64,000 nt of DNA from Pseudomonadota bacterium (GTDB lineage Archaea; Thermoplasmatota; SW-10-69-26; JACQPN01; JAJPHT01). Below, piece by piece: positions 42,770-52,600 of this stretch (position 1 is the first letter of the stretch; each line of letters begins with the position of its first letter). Under the pieces are notes generated by a model. It was not told where the DNA came from. It saw nothing but the letters and a program-made list of their open reading frames with translations, and made no database searches. Location of the stretch: positions 41,570 to 105,569 of the forward strand of contig JAJPHT010000022.1 of assembly GCA_021325135.1 (NCBI GenBank). Reading direction: 5' to 3'. The translations under genes and the position numbers were made by a program.

Positions 42770-43243
42770 ATGAGACGAGCGATGGACGACTCGGGCACCT
42801 CCGAAGTCATCGGCTTCATCCTCAGCTTCGCCCTGAGCTCCATCTTCCTCCTCATCGCGCTCTCCACCTACCACCAGGCCAGCGACAACACCGACGGCGT
42901 CGTCACCGGCGTCGAGCTCAAGGCGGTCGCCGACCGCATCGCGACGCGCGTCGTGGACGCCGGCCTCATCGGGCAGGAGTTCCCCAACGCGAGCCTCAAC
43001 ATCACCATGGACCTGCCGCAGACGGCCAACGGCCACTCCTACCTGGTCACGGCCAACGCGTCCACCATCAGCGTCGCGGCGACCGACGGCACGGTCTCCG
43101 CCTCCTCGACCACGTTCAAGCTGGACGCGGTGTCCGGCGTCACCGTCTCCGGGTCGGTCTACTCGACCCAGGAGCGCATCGTCATCACCTACAGCCTCCA
43201 GAACGGGGGCTCGACCAAGCAGATCGTCATCCACGGGGCATGA
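42770..43243 (+). CDS. Minor pilin-like protein
   Basis: This 157-residue protein begins MRRAMDDSGTSEVIGFILSF. A short charged leader, a hydrophobic helix and a compact beta-rich domain follow. The layout resembles the small pilin-like proteins (DUF7266-like) that accompany FlaI/FlaJ-type systems in haloarchaea; that comparison is from memory. It starts 3 bases after the previous stop. Its stop overlaps the ATPase start (ATGA), so the three genes are one operon. Confidence 0.75.
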   Translation: MRRAMDDSGTSEVIGFILSFALSSIFLLIALSTYHQASDNTDGVVTGVELKAVADRIATRVVDAGLIGQEFPNASLNITMDLPQTANGHSYLVTANASTISVAATDGTVSASSTTFKLDAVSGVTVSGSVYSTQERIVITYSLQNGGSTKQIVIHGA

Positions 43244-45438
43244 ACATGGAAACGCAGATTCCCTTCCCGAAGTTCGTCCAGGGCCTCAAGGACGCCGGCG
43301 CGTCCATCACGGGCGCGCAGCTCCTGGCGGACCCCAACGGCTCGTGGCGCGGCCTCTCCCGCGAGGTCCGCGCCCGCTGGCTCGCGGAGGCGCAGATCGC
43401 CGCGGACCCCGACGCGGTCGAGCTGCGCACCGGCAAGCTGCCCGACGCGAAGAAGAGCCTCGACGCGATCCTCGTCATCCTCTCGTACCCCGAGCCCTCC
43501 GCGCAAGGCGCCGCCCCCGCCCCCGCGCCGGAGCCCGCCAAGAAGTCGCGCAAGCCCAAGGCGAAGGCCAAGGGCAAGGTCGAGTCCCACGAGCAGACGC
43601 CCGTCCATGCTCCCGCGCCGCCCCCCGCGCCCGAGGCGCAGGCCCCCGCCCCGGAGCCTGCCCCCGCGCCGGAGCCCGCGCCCGCCCCCGAGGCGCCCGC
43701 GGCGAAGGGCATCAAGGGTCTCTTCGGCAAGCTCACCGGCGGCGCCAAGAAGGAGGCGCCCGCGGCGGCCGCGCCCACGAGCGTCACCGAGATCCCGCCT
43801 CCGCCCGAGGACTCCGACCAGGTCGAGGTCTACGCGGTGCAGGAGCCCTACGCCTACGTGCGCATCCTCTTCCACAAGGAGAAGAAGGAGCACCGCTACG
43901 AGGTCATCGAGCCGCCCCTCACCGAGCGCGAGCGGAGCATCCTCGACTTCATCGAGAACACCATGATCGACGTGATCGAGGTGGGCCTGGCCGCGATCAC
44001 GAAGGAGCAGGCCGCGACCATGCTGCGCAAGCACGTGGACGAGGTCATCTACGACTACAGCATCTCGCTGACCGCCCTCGCGCGCGAGAAGGTGCTCTAC
44101 TACATCCTGCGCGACTTCCTGGGGTTCGGCAAGCTCGACCCCATCATGCGCGACGAGTTCATCGAGGACGTCTCGTGCGACGGCCCCGGCACGCCCATCT
44201 TCCTCTACCACCGGAAGTACGAGTCCATCCGCAGCACGGTGGTCTACCCCACCGACGAGGAGCTTGACAGCTACGTCATCAAGATGGCGCAGCGCTCGGG
44301 CAAGTCGGTGTCCATCGCGGAGCCCCTCCTCGACGCCACGCTTCCGGACGGCTCGCGTCTCAACGCCACGCTCTCCGACGAGGTGACGGACGGCGGCTCG
44401 ACGTTCACCATCCGCAAGTTCAAGGAGGACCCGTTCACGCTGCCCGACCTCATCCGGTTCGGCACCATGAGCGACGACCTCCTCGCCTACTGGTGGCTTG
44501 CGGTGCAGAACGGCGCCAGCGCCATCTACGCGGGCGGCACGGCGTCGGGCAAGACGACGAGCCTCAACGCCATCCTCCTGTTCATCCCGCCGCAGATGAA
44601 GATCGTCAGCATCGAGGACACGCGCGAGGTCAACATCCCCCACGAGAACTGGATCGCGGGCGTCACGCGCGCCGGCTTCGGGCCCCGCGACAACAACGGC
44701 CGCCAGGCGGGCGAAATCGACATGTTCTCGCTCCTGAAGGCCGCGCTGCGTCAGCGCCCCGAGTACATCCTCGTGGGTGAGGTGCGTGGCCAGGAGGCCA
44801 CCGCGCTCTTCCAGGCCATGGCCACGGGCCACACGGCCTACGGCACGATGCACGCGGACTCCACCGAGGCGGTCATCCACCGCCTGGAGAGCGAGCCCAT
44901 CAGCATCCCGCGCTCGCTGCTGGAGGCGCTCGACGTCGTGTCCATCCAGATCCAGACGCGCATCGGCGACCGCCGCGTGCGCCGCACCAAGGAGCTGGTG
45001 GAGATCGTCGGCCTCGACCCGCACACGCGCGAGATCCTCACCAACGAGGTGTTCCGGTGGGACTCCGCGACGGACACGTTCGAGTTCAGCGGCGTCTCCT
45101 ACGTCCTGGAGCGCATCCAGATGGAGCGCAACATGACGGAGTCCGACATGCGCGACGAGTTCAACCGCCGCAAGCGGATCCTCCGCTACATGGTGGACAA
45201 CAACGTGCGCAGCCTGGAGGAGGTCGGGCGCATCATCGCGACGTACTACCGCGACCCCGAGTCCGTCGTCGCCATGATCGAGGGCCGCGACACGCCCGAG
45301 GCGCAGCGCGCGGCCGAGGTCGTCGCCGCGGTGGCCGCCACCTCGGGCCCCAAGCCGCTCGTCGTCGAGGCGGAGCAGGCGACCGACTTCCCGGAGGTGC
45401 CCTTCCCGGGCGAGGAGAGCGGGTCCGATGGTCCTTAA
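43240..45438 (+). CDS. FlaI/TadA-type secretion ATPase with long N-terminal extension
   Basis: This 732-residue type IV pilus assembly ATPase powers subunit insertion. The core spans about residues 195-660: Walker A GGTASGKTT (432-440), Asp box SIEDTREV (457-464), Walker B YILVGEVRG with E514, and His box GHTAYGTMHAD (530-540). Ahead of it lie a predicted helical domain (1-85) and a Pro/Ala/Lys-rich segment (86-190), probably disordered, which common FlaI proteins lack. The C-terminus has about 50 extra residues. Start ATG at 43240 overlaps the previous stop; a second ATG lies at 43246. It overlaps the next gene by 11 bases. Confidence 0.93.
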   Translation: MNMETQIPFPKFVQGLKDAGASITGAQLLADPNGSWRGLSREVRARWLAEAQIAADPDAVELRTGKLPDAKKSLDAILVILSYPEPSAQGAAPAPAPEPAKKSRKPKAKAKGKVESHEQTPVHAPAPPPAPEAQAPAPEPAPAPEPAPAPEAPAAKGIKGLFGKLTGGAKKEAPAAAAPTSVTEIPPPPEDSDQVEVYAVQEPYAYVRILFHKEKKEHRYEVIEPPLTERERSILDFIENTMIDVIEVGLAAITKEQAATMLRKHVDEVIYDYSISLTALAREKVLYYILRDFLGFGKLDPIMRDEFIEDVSCDGPGTPIFLYHRKYESIRSTVVYPTDEELDSYVIKMAQRSGKSVSIAEPLLDATLPDGSRLNATLSDEVTDGGSTFTIRKFKEDPFTLPDLIRFGTMSDDLLAYWWLAVQNGASAIYAGGTASGKTTSLNAILLFIPPQMKIVSIEDTREVNIPHENWIAGVTRAGFGPRDNNGRQAGEIDMFSLLKAALRQRPEYILVGEVRGQEATALFQAMATGHTAYGTMHADSTEAVIHRLESEPISIPRSLLEALDVVSIQIQTRIGDRRVRRTKELVEIVGLDPHTREILTNEVFRWDSATDTFEFSGVSYVLERIQMERNMTESDMRDEFNRRKRILRYMVDNNVRSLEEVGRIIATYYRDPESVVAMIEGRDTPEAQRAAEVVAAVAATSGPKPLVVEAEQATDFPEVPFPGEESGSDGP

Positions 45439-46306
45439 CGAGTTCCAGCGCGTCTCCTACAAGGTCTTCGGAGGCGCCGCGGTCCGCGGCATGAAGCTCC
45501 AGAAGCTGGAGAGCGACCTGCGCAAGGCGCGCCTGGGCGTCCGCGCCGAGGCCTACATGGCGACGACGCTCGCCTTCTCCGTCATCAGCGGGCTCTTCGG
45601 CCTCGTCATCAGCGCGTTCGTCTTCTTCGTCCTCGTGCCCGTGGCGCTCCCCCACGCGCCCAAGGTCCTCCTCGTCTTCTTCCCCGTCGTGCCCCTCATC
45701 ATGGCCGCGATGTGCTACGCGACCCTCGTGGCCGCGCCCGCCAGCAAGGCCAAGAGCCGCGCGAAGAACATCGACCAGCGCGTGCCCTACGCGCTCAACT
45801 ACATCAGCGCCATGGCCGGCGCGGGCGTGAACATCGACCAGGTGTTCCGCAGCCTCGGCGAGCAGGAGAAGGTCTACGGCGAGTGCGCCAAGGAGGCGCA
45901 GGCCATCTACCGCGACATGGCGTACTTCGGCAAGGACTCCGTGACGGCCATGAAGCGCGCCATCGAGCGCAGCCCCTCCGACAAGTGGCAGGAGTTCCTC
46001 CAGGGCGCCATCACGACCGTCACCAGCGGCGGCAACCTCCAGCTCTACTTCGCCAGCAAGGCGGAGCGCTTCATGTGGGAGAACCGCCAGAACCAGAAGG
46101 CGTTCGTCGACCTCATGGGCCTCATGGCCGAGACCTACGTCACGGCCGCCGTGGCCGGCCCCCTCTTCCTCATCGTGATGATGAGCATCATGGGCATGCT
46201 GGGCGGCGGCGGGCCCGGCTCGCTCTACCTCATCGTCTACATGATGCTCCCCGCGGCGAACTTCGGCTTCGCCTTCGCGCTGACCGCCATGACCCCGGAG
46301 GTGTGA
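45428..46306 (+). CDS. FlaJ/TadB-type platform protein, first half
   Basis: This 292-residue inner-membrane protein has hydrophobic segments near residues 42-70, 75-105, 235-260 and 265-290. A cytoplasmic type II secretion F (T2SF) domain lies between them (about 110-230), with NIDQRVPYALNYISAMAGAG and SPSDKWQEFLQGAITTVTSG. FlaJ of the archaellum has two such halves in one chain; here this gene carries one and the next gene the other. It overlaps the ATPase gene, confirming a shared transcript, and the partner follows after 3 bases. Confidence 0.9.
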   Translation: MVLNEFQRVSYKVFGGAAVRGMKLQKLESDLRKARLGVRAEAYMATTLAFSVISGLFGLVISAFVFFVLVPVALPHAPKVLLVFFPVVPLIMAAMCYATLVAAPASKAKSRAKNIDQRVPYALNYISAMAGAGVNIDQVFRSLGEQEKVYGECAKEAQAIYRDMAYFGKDSVTAMKRAIERSPSDKWQEFLQGAITTVTSGGNLQLYFASKAERFMWENRQNQKAFVDLMGLMAETYVTAAVAGPLFLIVMMSIMGMLGGGGPGSLYLIVYMMLPAANFGFAFALTAMTPEV

Positions 46307-46309
46307 GAC

Positions 46310-48814
46310 GTGGACCGCAAGAAGATGGAATACCTCGCGCTGGCCGGCATGGGCGTCGGCCTCGTGGGCGCGATCCTGGGCGCCGTGCCCGCGATGCGCC
46401 TGCTCTCCCCCTTCGCGCTGGCCGCCGGCGTCGGCCTCGTGGCGCTCCACGGGTGGATGCTGGGCCGCCTCGCGCCCTCGGAGCGCCAGGAGAGCGACGA
46501 CGAGCGCTTCCAGCGCGAGCTGGCGCTCAACGCCTCCAGCATCTTCCTCTCCGTCGTCTTCCTGCTCCTGGCGCTCGTGGAGGTCCTCGCGATCCCCGCG
46601 ACGCTGGGCTACCTCGTCGTGCTTGACGCCCTGGGCCTCCAGCTCATCGCGTTCTACCCGGTGATCACGGCGGGCCTCCTCTGCACGCTGGCCGGCGCGG
46701 CGCTCCTCGCGGGGCGCGGCCACGGCGGCGCGCGCTTGACGAGCCAGCAGCGCGCGGGCGCGCAGGCCGCCCTGGGCCTCACGGGCGCCTTCGTGCTCGC
46801 CGGCCTCCTCGTGGGCGTGGGCGCGGGCCGGCCGCTGGACATCCAGCCCGAGCGCGCGGTCTTCCTCATCGCGGCGAGCCTCGTCTCGCTCTTCTTCTTC
46901 CTGCGCTCGTGGCTGGCGCTCCCCTCGTACTCGCAGGTCACCGAGTGGCTGGAGAACGAGGACCGCCTCAAGGACTCGGGCCTCCTGCGCAAGGTGGCCC
47001 TCTCCATGCTGGGCCTCGCGGCGGTGGGCATCGTGCTCTCGCTGGTCCCCATGTTCGGCGTGCTGCCGCGCAAGGCGGGCATCGCGGGCACGGGCGTCGC
47101 CATGCTGACGCTCCTCTTCGCCACGTTCAACGTCGGCGTCTCCCACGTCGTGCCCTTCGCGGGCCTCTCGGGCGATGCCGCCGACGAGCGCCGCAAGCGC
47201 CGCGTCATCCTCTCGGCCGCGAGCATCGTGCTCAACGTGCTCGCCCTCGCCGTGGGCATCCTCACCATTCTGGCGTTCTTCGCGCAGGTGGGCGGCGTCG
47301 TCATCTTCCGCTCGCTCCTGGCCGCCTTCGTCGCGAGCTACCCGGCCATCTTCGCCGCGGTGTTCCTCGCCCTGGGCGCCGTCGTCGCGGTGCGCATGCG
47401 CATCCGCAGCGACCTCGCCTACTCGGACAAGCTCAAGGCCCTCGCGCTGGGCATGGCGACGCTCGTGCTGGTGCTGGGCTTCTTCGGCATCTTCATCGGC
47501 AGCGGCCTCGCGGAGGGCAGCGGCATCGAGATCGAGAACGCGGTCCTCGCCCTGGGCGCGGCCGTCGTGTGCCTCATCCAGTTCGTCAAGGCCCGCACGC
47601 TGCTGCCCGGCGTCGTGGGCATGATCCGCGACTCCATCAAGTCCAGCGCCCAGGCCGACAAGAGCCAGCAGGCCAGCATCAAGAACCGCATGATCGCGAC
47701 CTACGTCACGGCCCTGGTGTTCGTCCTGGGCTTCGTGGCGTTCGTCGCGGCCACGACGCTTGGCGCCATCCCCTCGCCCAAGTCGAGCCTGGGGACGGAC
47801 GTGGGCTTCTTCGTCTACCTCCTGGGCGGCATCGCGCTCCTGGTCGTCGTCGTGATGCGCTACTTCCAGAGCGTCAACATCGACCAGCGCTGGCAGAAGC
47901 GCGCGACCGACGAGGAGAGCGCCATCGGCAAGAAGCGCCTCACCTCCCAGCAGGTGCAGCGCTACCTCATCCTGGGCTTCTCCTTCGGCATCGCGGGCGC
48001 CCTCGCCCTCATGGGCCTCCTCGTCACGCTGGACAAGGTCCACCAGCTGGGCCCCCTGCCCCTGGCCAAGAAGTACGGCACGGACTTCTTCGTCTTCGCC
48101 ATCCTCATCGGCCTGGGCCCCTACGGCTGGTACTCGGCGCGCGAGGCCAACCGCATCGAGGCCATCGACCAGAAGTTCCCCGAGTTCCTGCGCGACCTCG
48201 CCGAGTCCCAGCGCGCGGGCATGACGCTCACCGAGGCCGTCATCACGGCGAGCAAGGGCAACTACGGCGTCCTCTCCAGCGAGATCCGCAAGATGGCGGC
48301 GCAGATCCAGTGGGGCGTCTCGTTCCCCAGCGCGCTGGAGCGCTTCGCCGCGCGCGTGAACACGCCCCTCATCCGCCGCACCGTGAGCCTGGTCATCCAG
48401 GCGTCCAACGCGGGCGGCAACACCGTGGACGTGCTCACCGCGGCGGCGGACGACGCGCGCGAGATCCAGCAGATCGTGAAGGAGCGCAAGCAGTCGATGA
48501 GCATCTACCTGATGATCATCTACATCGCCTTCGCCGTCTTCGTGGGCGTCATCGCCGTGCTCAACGCGCAGTTCATCCCCGAGGTCGCCAAGGCCGTGAG
48601 CAAGGCCGACGGCGTGAGCATCGGCGGCCTGCACTTCCGCAAGTTCGACCAGGACGACTTCAAGACGCTCTTCTTCCACGCCGCGGTCATCCAGGGCCTG
48701 GGCGGCGGGATCGTGGGCGGCATCATGTCGGGCGGGAAGCCCGTGCAAGGGTTGAGGCACAGCTTCATCCTCGTCTTCCTGGCGTGGGTGCTCTTCCGGA
48801 TCGTCATCGGGTGA
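46310..48814 (+). CDS. T2SF platform protein with about 580-residue polytopic extension
   Basis: This 834-residue protein starts at a GTG. Residues about 1-580 contain roughly 13-15 hydrophobic segments with short charged loops. The C-terminal part (about 600-834) is a T2SF domain with IDQKFPEFLRDLAESQRAGM, SSEIRKMAAQIQWGVSFPSA and VSLVIQASNAGGNTVDVL, followed by three membrane helices. Ordinary FlaJ or TadC proteins are 250-560 residues and have no such N-terminal multi-helix region. The extension might form a channel or anchor for the pilus base; that is inference. Together with the previous gene it would make the complete platform. Confidence 0.88.
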   Translation: MDRKKMEYLALAGMGVGLVGAILGAVPAMRLLSPFALAAGVGLVALHGWMLGRLAPSERQESDDERFQRELALNASSIFLSVVFLLLALVEVLAIPATLGYLVVLDALGLQLIAFYPVITAGLLCTLAGAALLAGRGHGGARLTSQQRAGAQAALGLTGAFVLAGLLVGVGAGRPLDIQPERAVFLIAASLVSLFFFLRSWLALPSYSQVTEWLENEDRLKDSGLLRKVALSMLGLAAVGIVLSLVPMFGVLPRKAGIAGTGVAMLTLLFATFNVGVSHVVPFAGLSGDAADERRKRRVILSAASIVLNVLALAVGILTILAFFAQVGGVVIFRSLLAAFVASYPAIFAAVFLALGAVVAVRMRIRSDLAYSDKLKALALGMATLVLVLGFFGIFIGSGLAEGSGIEIENAVLALGAAVVCLIQFVKARTLLPGVVGMIRDSIKSSAQADKSQQASIKNRMIATYVTALVFVLGFVAFVAATTLGAIPSPKSSLGTDVGFFVYLLGGIALLVVVVMRYFQSVNIDQRWQKRATDEESAIGKKRLTSQQVQRYLILGFSFGIAGALALMGLLVTLDKVHQLGPLPLAKKYGTDFFVFAILIGLGPYGWYSAREANRIEAIDQKFPEFLRDLAESQRAGMTLTEAVITASKGNYGVLSSEIRKMAAQIQWGVSFPSALERFAARVNTPLIRRTVSLVIQASNAGGNTVDVLTAAADDAREIQQIVKERKQSMSIYLMIIYIAFAVFVGVIAVLNAQFIPEVAKAVSKADGVSIGGLHFRKFDQDDFKTLFFHAAVIQGLGGGIVGGIMSGGKPVQGLRHSFILVFLAWVLFRIVIG

Positions 48815-48841
48815 GGGAAAAAATGACAGACTGCCAGACGT

Positions 48842-48988
48842 CGTCGGCCGCGCCGCAGCGCGGCCAAAAGGGGGGTTTCAGGGGGGCTCGCCCCCCTGAC
48901 GTCTCGTCTGGTGAGCCGACGCTCTTCCCGTCAGGGGGCTGCGCCCCCTGAAACCCCCGCGGGTAGCCGCGCTGCGGCGCGGCCGACG
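48842..48988. repeat. Nested palindromic intergenic repeat, copy C
   Basis: This 147-bp copy has outer arms CGTCGGCC (48842-48849) and GGCCGACG (48981-48988) extending into the shared GGCCGCGCCGCAGCGCGGCC core. The two inner G/C hairpins are intact. It interrupts the pilus gene cluster between the T2SF gene and a pilin-like gene and touches the 5' end of the latter. Confidence 0.85.
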
Positions 48989-49010
48989 ATCGGGTGATCA
49001 TGGTCAACTG

Positions 49011-49574
49011 ATGCTCGTCTCCGGCATCGTCATCACCATCGCGTTCCTCCTCACAGCGCTGACCCTCTCGCAGGTGAGCAGCATCGAGCGGCAGGCCGCG
49101 GCGGACAAGCCCACCTCCCTTTCGGCGGAGTGGCGCTTCCTCCACGACCGCCTCAAGACGAACCTCCAGACCGCTGTGAGCGTGGACACCACCAACGACA
49201 CGCTCATCAACACCACCTGGCCCGCCGTGGCGGCGACGTTCCGCAACATCGAGGCGGAGAAAGGGTACGACCTCGTGCTCCGCATCGCGGGGAACACCAC
49301 CTCGGGCGTGGGCACGTTCAACCTCAGCGAGAACCGCACGGGGATCACGTCGGGCGGCGTCTTCACGACCTACAACGCCACGAGCTTCGACGGACAGACG
49401 ACGTTCAACTGGGCCGCGGACGGGAAGGACGACGGCTTGATCTGGCACGCCTCGTGCCTCGACCAGACCAACGGCAACGTGGGCTGCATCCAGGGGGTCC
49501 TGGTGGGCATGCACCTGGCGGACCAGTCGACGAACATCGATGAGGTCGTCCTCATCGCCGTCAACACCGGGTGA
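49011..49574 (+). CDS. Pilin-like protein, start probably altered by the adjacent repeat
   Basis: This 187-residue protein begins MLVSGIVITIAFLLTALTLS, a hydrophobic helix, then a small beta-rich domain with two cysteines and several sequons. In frame just before the ATG the codons read Gly-Gln-Leu, so the sequence runs GQLMLVSGIV, which looks like the natural N-terminal pilin pattern of haloarchaeal DUF7261-type proteins (from memory). No upstream ATG, GTG or TTG follows the repeat. The repeat copy C ends 22 bases before the ATG, so the original leader may have been displaced. Confidence 0.65.
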   Translation: MLVSGIVITIAFLLTALTLSQVSSIERQAAADKPTSLSAEWRFLHDRLKTNLQTAVSVDTTNDTLINTTWPAVAATFRNIEAEKGYDLVLRIAGNTTSGVGTFNLSENRTGITSGGVFTTYNATSFDGQTTFNWAADGKDDGLIWHASCLDQTNGNVGCIQGVLVGMHLADQSTNIDEVVLIAVNTG

Positions 49575-49625
49575 GGTGGACCGGTCCGTCCGGGCAACGC
49601 GGCCCTGGGGCGCCCGGGCGAAGCG

Positions 49626-49647
49626 ACATATACCCTCGCTTGCAGAG
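49626..49647 (+). promoter_or_regulatory. TATA box plus GCTTGCAGAG motif before the giant pilin-like gene
   Basis: CATATAC (49626-49632) is followed by GCTTGCAGAG (49638-49647). The same 10-mer recurs at 56189-56198, again 11-12 bases after the start of a TATA-like box, before another gene of the cluster. Confidence 0.5.
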
Positions 49648-49678
49648 CCAGGGGTGGGCTTTGGAGGACGTGCAGGCG

Positions 49679-52600
49679 ATGCGCAGACCGCGGGACGACG
49701 CCGGAAGCACCCACGTGCTCGAGGCGGTCATCATCGCGACGATCATGGTCTCCTCCGTGATCTACGTCGCGACGTTCCAGTCGCCCCCCGCCGCGACGAC
49801 CAACACGCGCGCGGGCCTCCAGCAGCGCTCGCAGGACGCGCTGGACATCCTCGCCGACACGCCCGTGCCGGGCTCCTCCTTCGGCGACAACATGCTCTCC
49901 GCGTACTCCGCGGCGTGCCTCCAGGGCAGCTGCGACGACCTGCGCCAGACCATGGAGCGCCTCCTGCCTCCGGGCACGCAGTTCTCGCTCTCCATCTCCA
50001 ACGGCTTCAACACGTGGCCCGTCTACGAGCCCCGCTCGCCCCCCGGCGAGGCCGTCACGACGTCGCACCTCATGGAGCCCAAGTGGAGCTACACCTTCCT
50101 GGGCACGGGCCAGAGCCTCGTGAACCCCTCGCGCGACCCTCTCTACACCTACTCGCTGCCCGTCTTCGACTCCAACGTGCTCGACCAGGGCGGCAGCCCG
50201 CTGCGCGTCATCCTCCACGGCTCGGCCGGCAGCGGCAACTTCACGCTGAGCACGGCGGCCACGACGGAGGCGCGCAAGACGACCAGCGCGGCCACGCCCG
50301 CGGCGTCGCTCTTCTTCGTCGACGGCTCGGGGACCCCCGTGGGCGCGCTGGACATCGCCGGCACGACCGCGCACGGCACGCCCTCGACGCCCACCCACGC
50401 CAACGTGCAGTTCCGCCTCCGCCTCCAGGAGTCCGCCAACCAGCCCATCCCCGCGGGCGCGCAGCTGGACGTGAGCCTCCCCCGCGGCTGGAACGCCAGC
50501 GTCACCTCCGCGCTGGACCCGGGCTGGACGATCGTCGCCTCCGCCGCCAACGCCACCGGCGGCGCCACCGACGCCGTGCTCAGCGCCCGCCTCGCGACGG
50601 CCCTCCAGAACGGGACGCGGGACTTCGTGTTCAACGCCACCTACCAGGGCGACCTCGTGGGCGACTACCTCTTCCACGCCGCGATGTCGCGCGGCTCGCT
50701 GGCCCAGGCGGGCCTCGCCGTGCGCGCGGACACCTCCACGACCAGCTCCTACGCGACGCCCGTCTTCACCATCTCCGCGCCCCGGCCCATGGGCGCCAGC
50801 GCCACGACGACGTGGACGCTGGGCGCCACCATCCCCAACGGCACGGCCGTCACCGTCAACTCCATCGAGATCGTCGAGCAGGACGGGCGCTCCATCTTCG
50901 GCAACGCCTCGGTCGTGAGCGGCGGCGGCTCGGTCGTGGCCGGAGGCGACCGCATCGTGTGGACCGCCCCCGACGTGGACGTCACGAGCTTCCTCACCCT
51001 CGCGCTCAACGTCACGCCCAGCGGCACCGTCGCGAGCCCCGACAACCCCCGCGCCGAGTTCCAGCCCCCCATGACCGTGGCGAACTTCACCGGCCGCTGG
51101 ATCGAGTCCGCCGGCACGGGCCTCTGGCGCCAGGCGCTCCTGCCCAACGTGACCTACGGCGGCTACGACACCAACTCGGGCCTCTCCCTCACGACGAACC
51201 ACTCCATGTCCAGCGAGGGCACCTACAAGGGCATCGCGATGCCCGGCAGCGGGAACTACACGCTGGGCAACGTCAGCACCAGCAACACCGCCGCCTACGG
51301 CTCCTACGTCGGGCTGGAGCGCCGCCAGGTCGCGACGGGGGACACCGCCGTCGTGGACATCGACGTGCAGTCGCTCCTCTTCACGCTCTCCTCCGCGGGC
51401 CAGAAGGCCGGCATCACGCTGCACGTCTATCCTCCCTGGAGCGGCGACCAGCGCATCCCCATCCAGTCCAACACCAGCTTCGACACGGAGCTGCTCACGA
51501 GCGACGTCATGTCGATGACGCTCCTCGACGTCAACGGCGACGGCTACGCGGACCCCGTGCTGGGCACGAGCAACGGCCGCGTCCTCGCCCTCCACGCGCT
51601 CACCGGCGGCCGCATCGAGGCGGACGTCTTCTCCGCGCCCTTCGACTCCTCCCAGCAGGGGAGCACGGCGCCCTCCATCACGCAGCTGGGCCTCATCGAC
51701 CTGGGCGGCCAGACCTACATCGTGGTCACGACGAACCAGGGCAGCGTCTTCGTGCTGGACCACTCGCTGCGCCTCGCGTGGTCGTGGTACTGGTCGTCCG
51801 CGTCCCCCTCCAACGTCGCGGCGCAGGTCATCTCCATGGACGCCAGCGCCGACGTCGACGGCGACGGCCGGCACGACGTCGTCGTGGGCGTGCAGGTGCA
51901 GGACCAGGGCGGCGCCAGCGCGGGCAACGTCGTCTTCGTCCTGCGCGCGCTCGTGGGCGACCCCTACCTGGAGGCGTGGGACCCGGCGGACGGCCCCTCG
52001 GGCCAGAACCAGCTCTACACCACCGTGGGCACGCCCAACGCGGTGCTGGGCCTCTCGCGCATCGGCCCCGCGGGCACGCACCCGGGCATCGCGACCACCT
52101 TCCAGTACACGCCCGGCCTCGCGGGCGTGGGCACCCAGTCCATCAACCCGCTGGGCCCCTCCGGCGCCACCGCCACGCTCTCGCTTCCCAAGGCCGGCAT
52201 GCACGGCGTCAACAACGACAGCACCGACGCGTGGACCTTCTCGGGCCCGCCCATCACCGTCGCGCGCACCTACGACTACGAGGGCAACGGCATCCCCGAC
52301 ATCGTGGGTGGCGCCCCCGCGGGCTACGTCTTCATGATGAACGGCACCGAGCCCACCTCGCCCGTCGTCTCCACGTCGCTCACGAGCCCGCCCGCCACGG
52401 AGGTCATCGCCTCGGCGACGCACGACGGGCTGCGCAGCGCGTTCCTCACCCGCGACCGCTCCATCTACTACACCACCGACGGCTGGATCTCGCAGCACAA
52501 CGTCTGCGACCCCGCGACGCAGGTCTGCCTGGCGCCCCTGGGCGCCGCGGCCCTGGCCATGAACGCGTCGTCCTCCTTCTGGGTCGCCGGAAGCGCGGGC

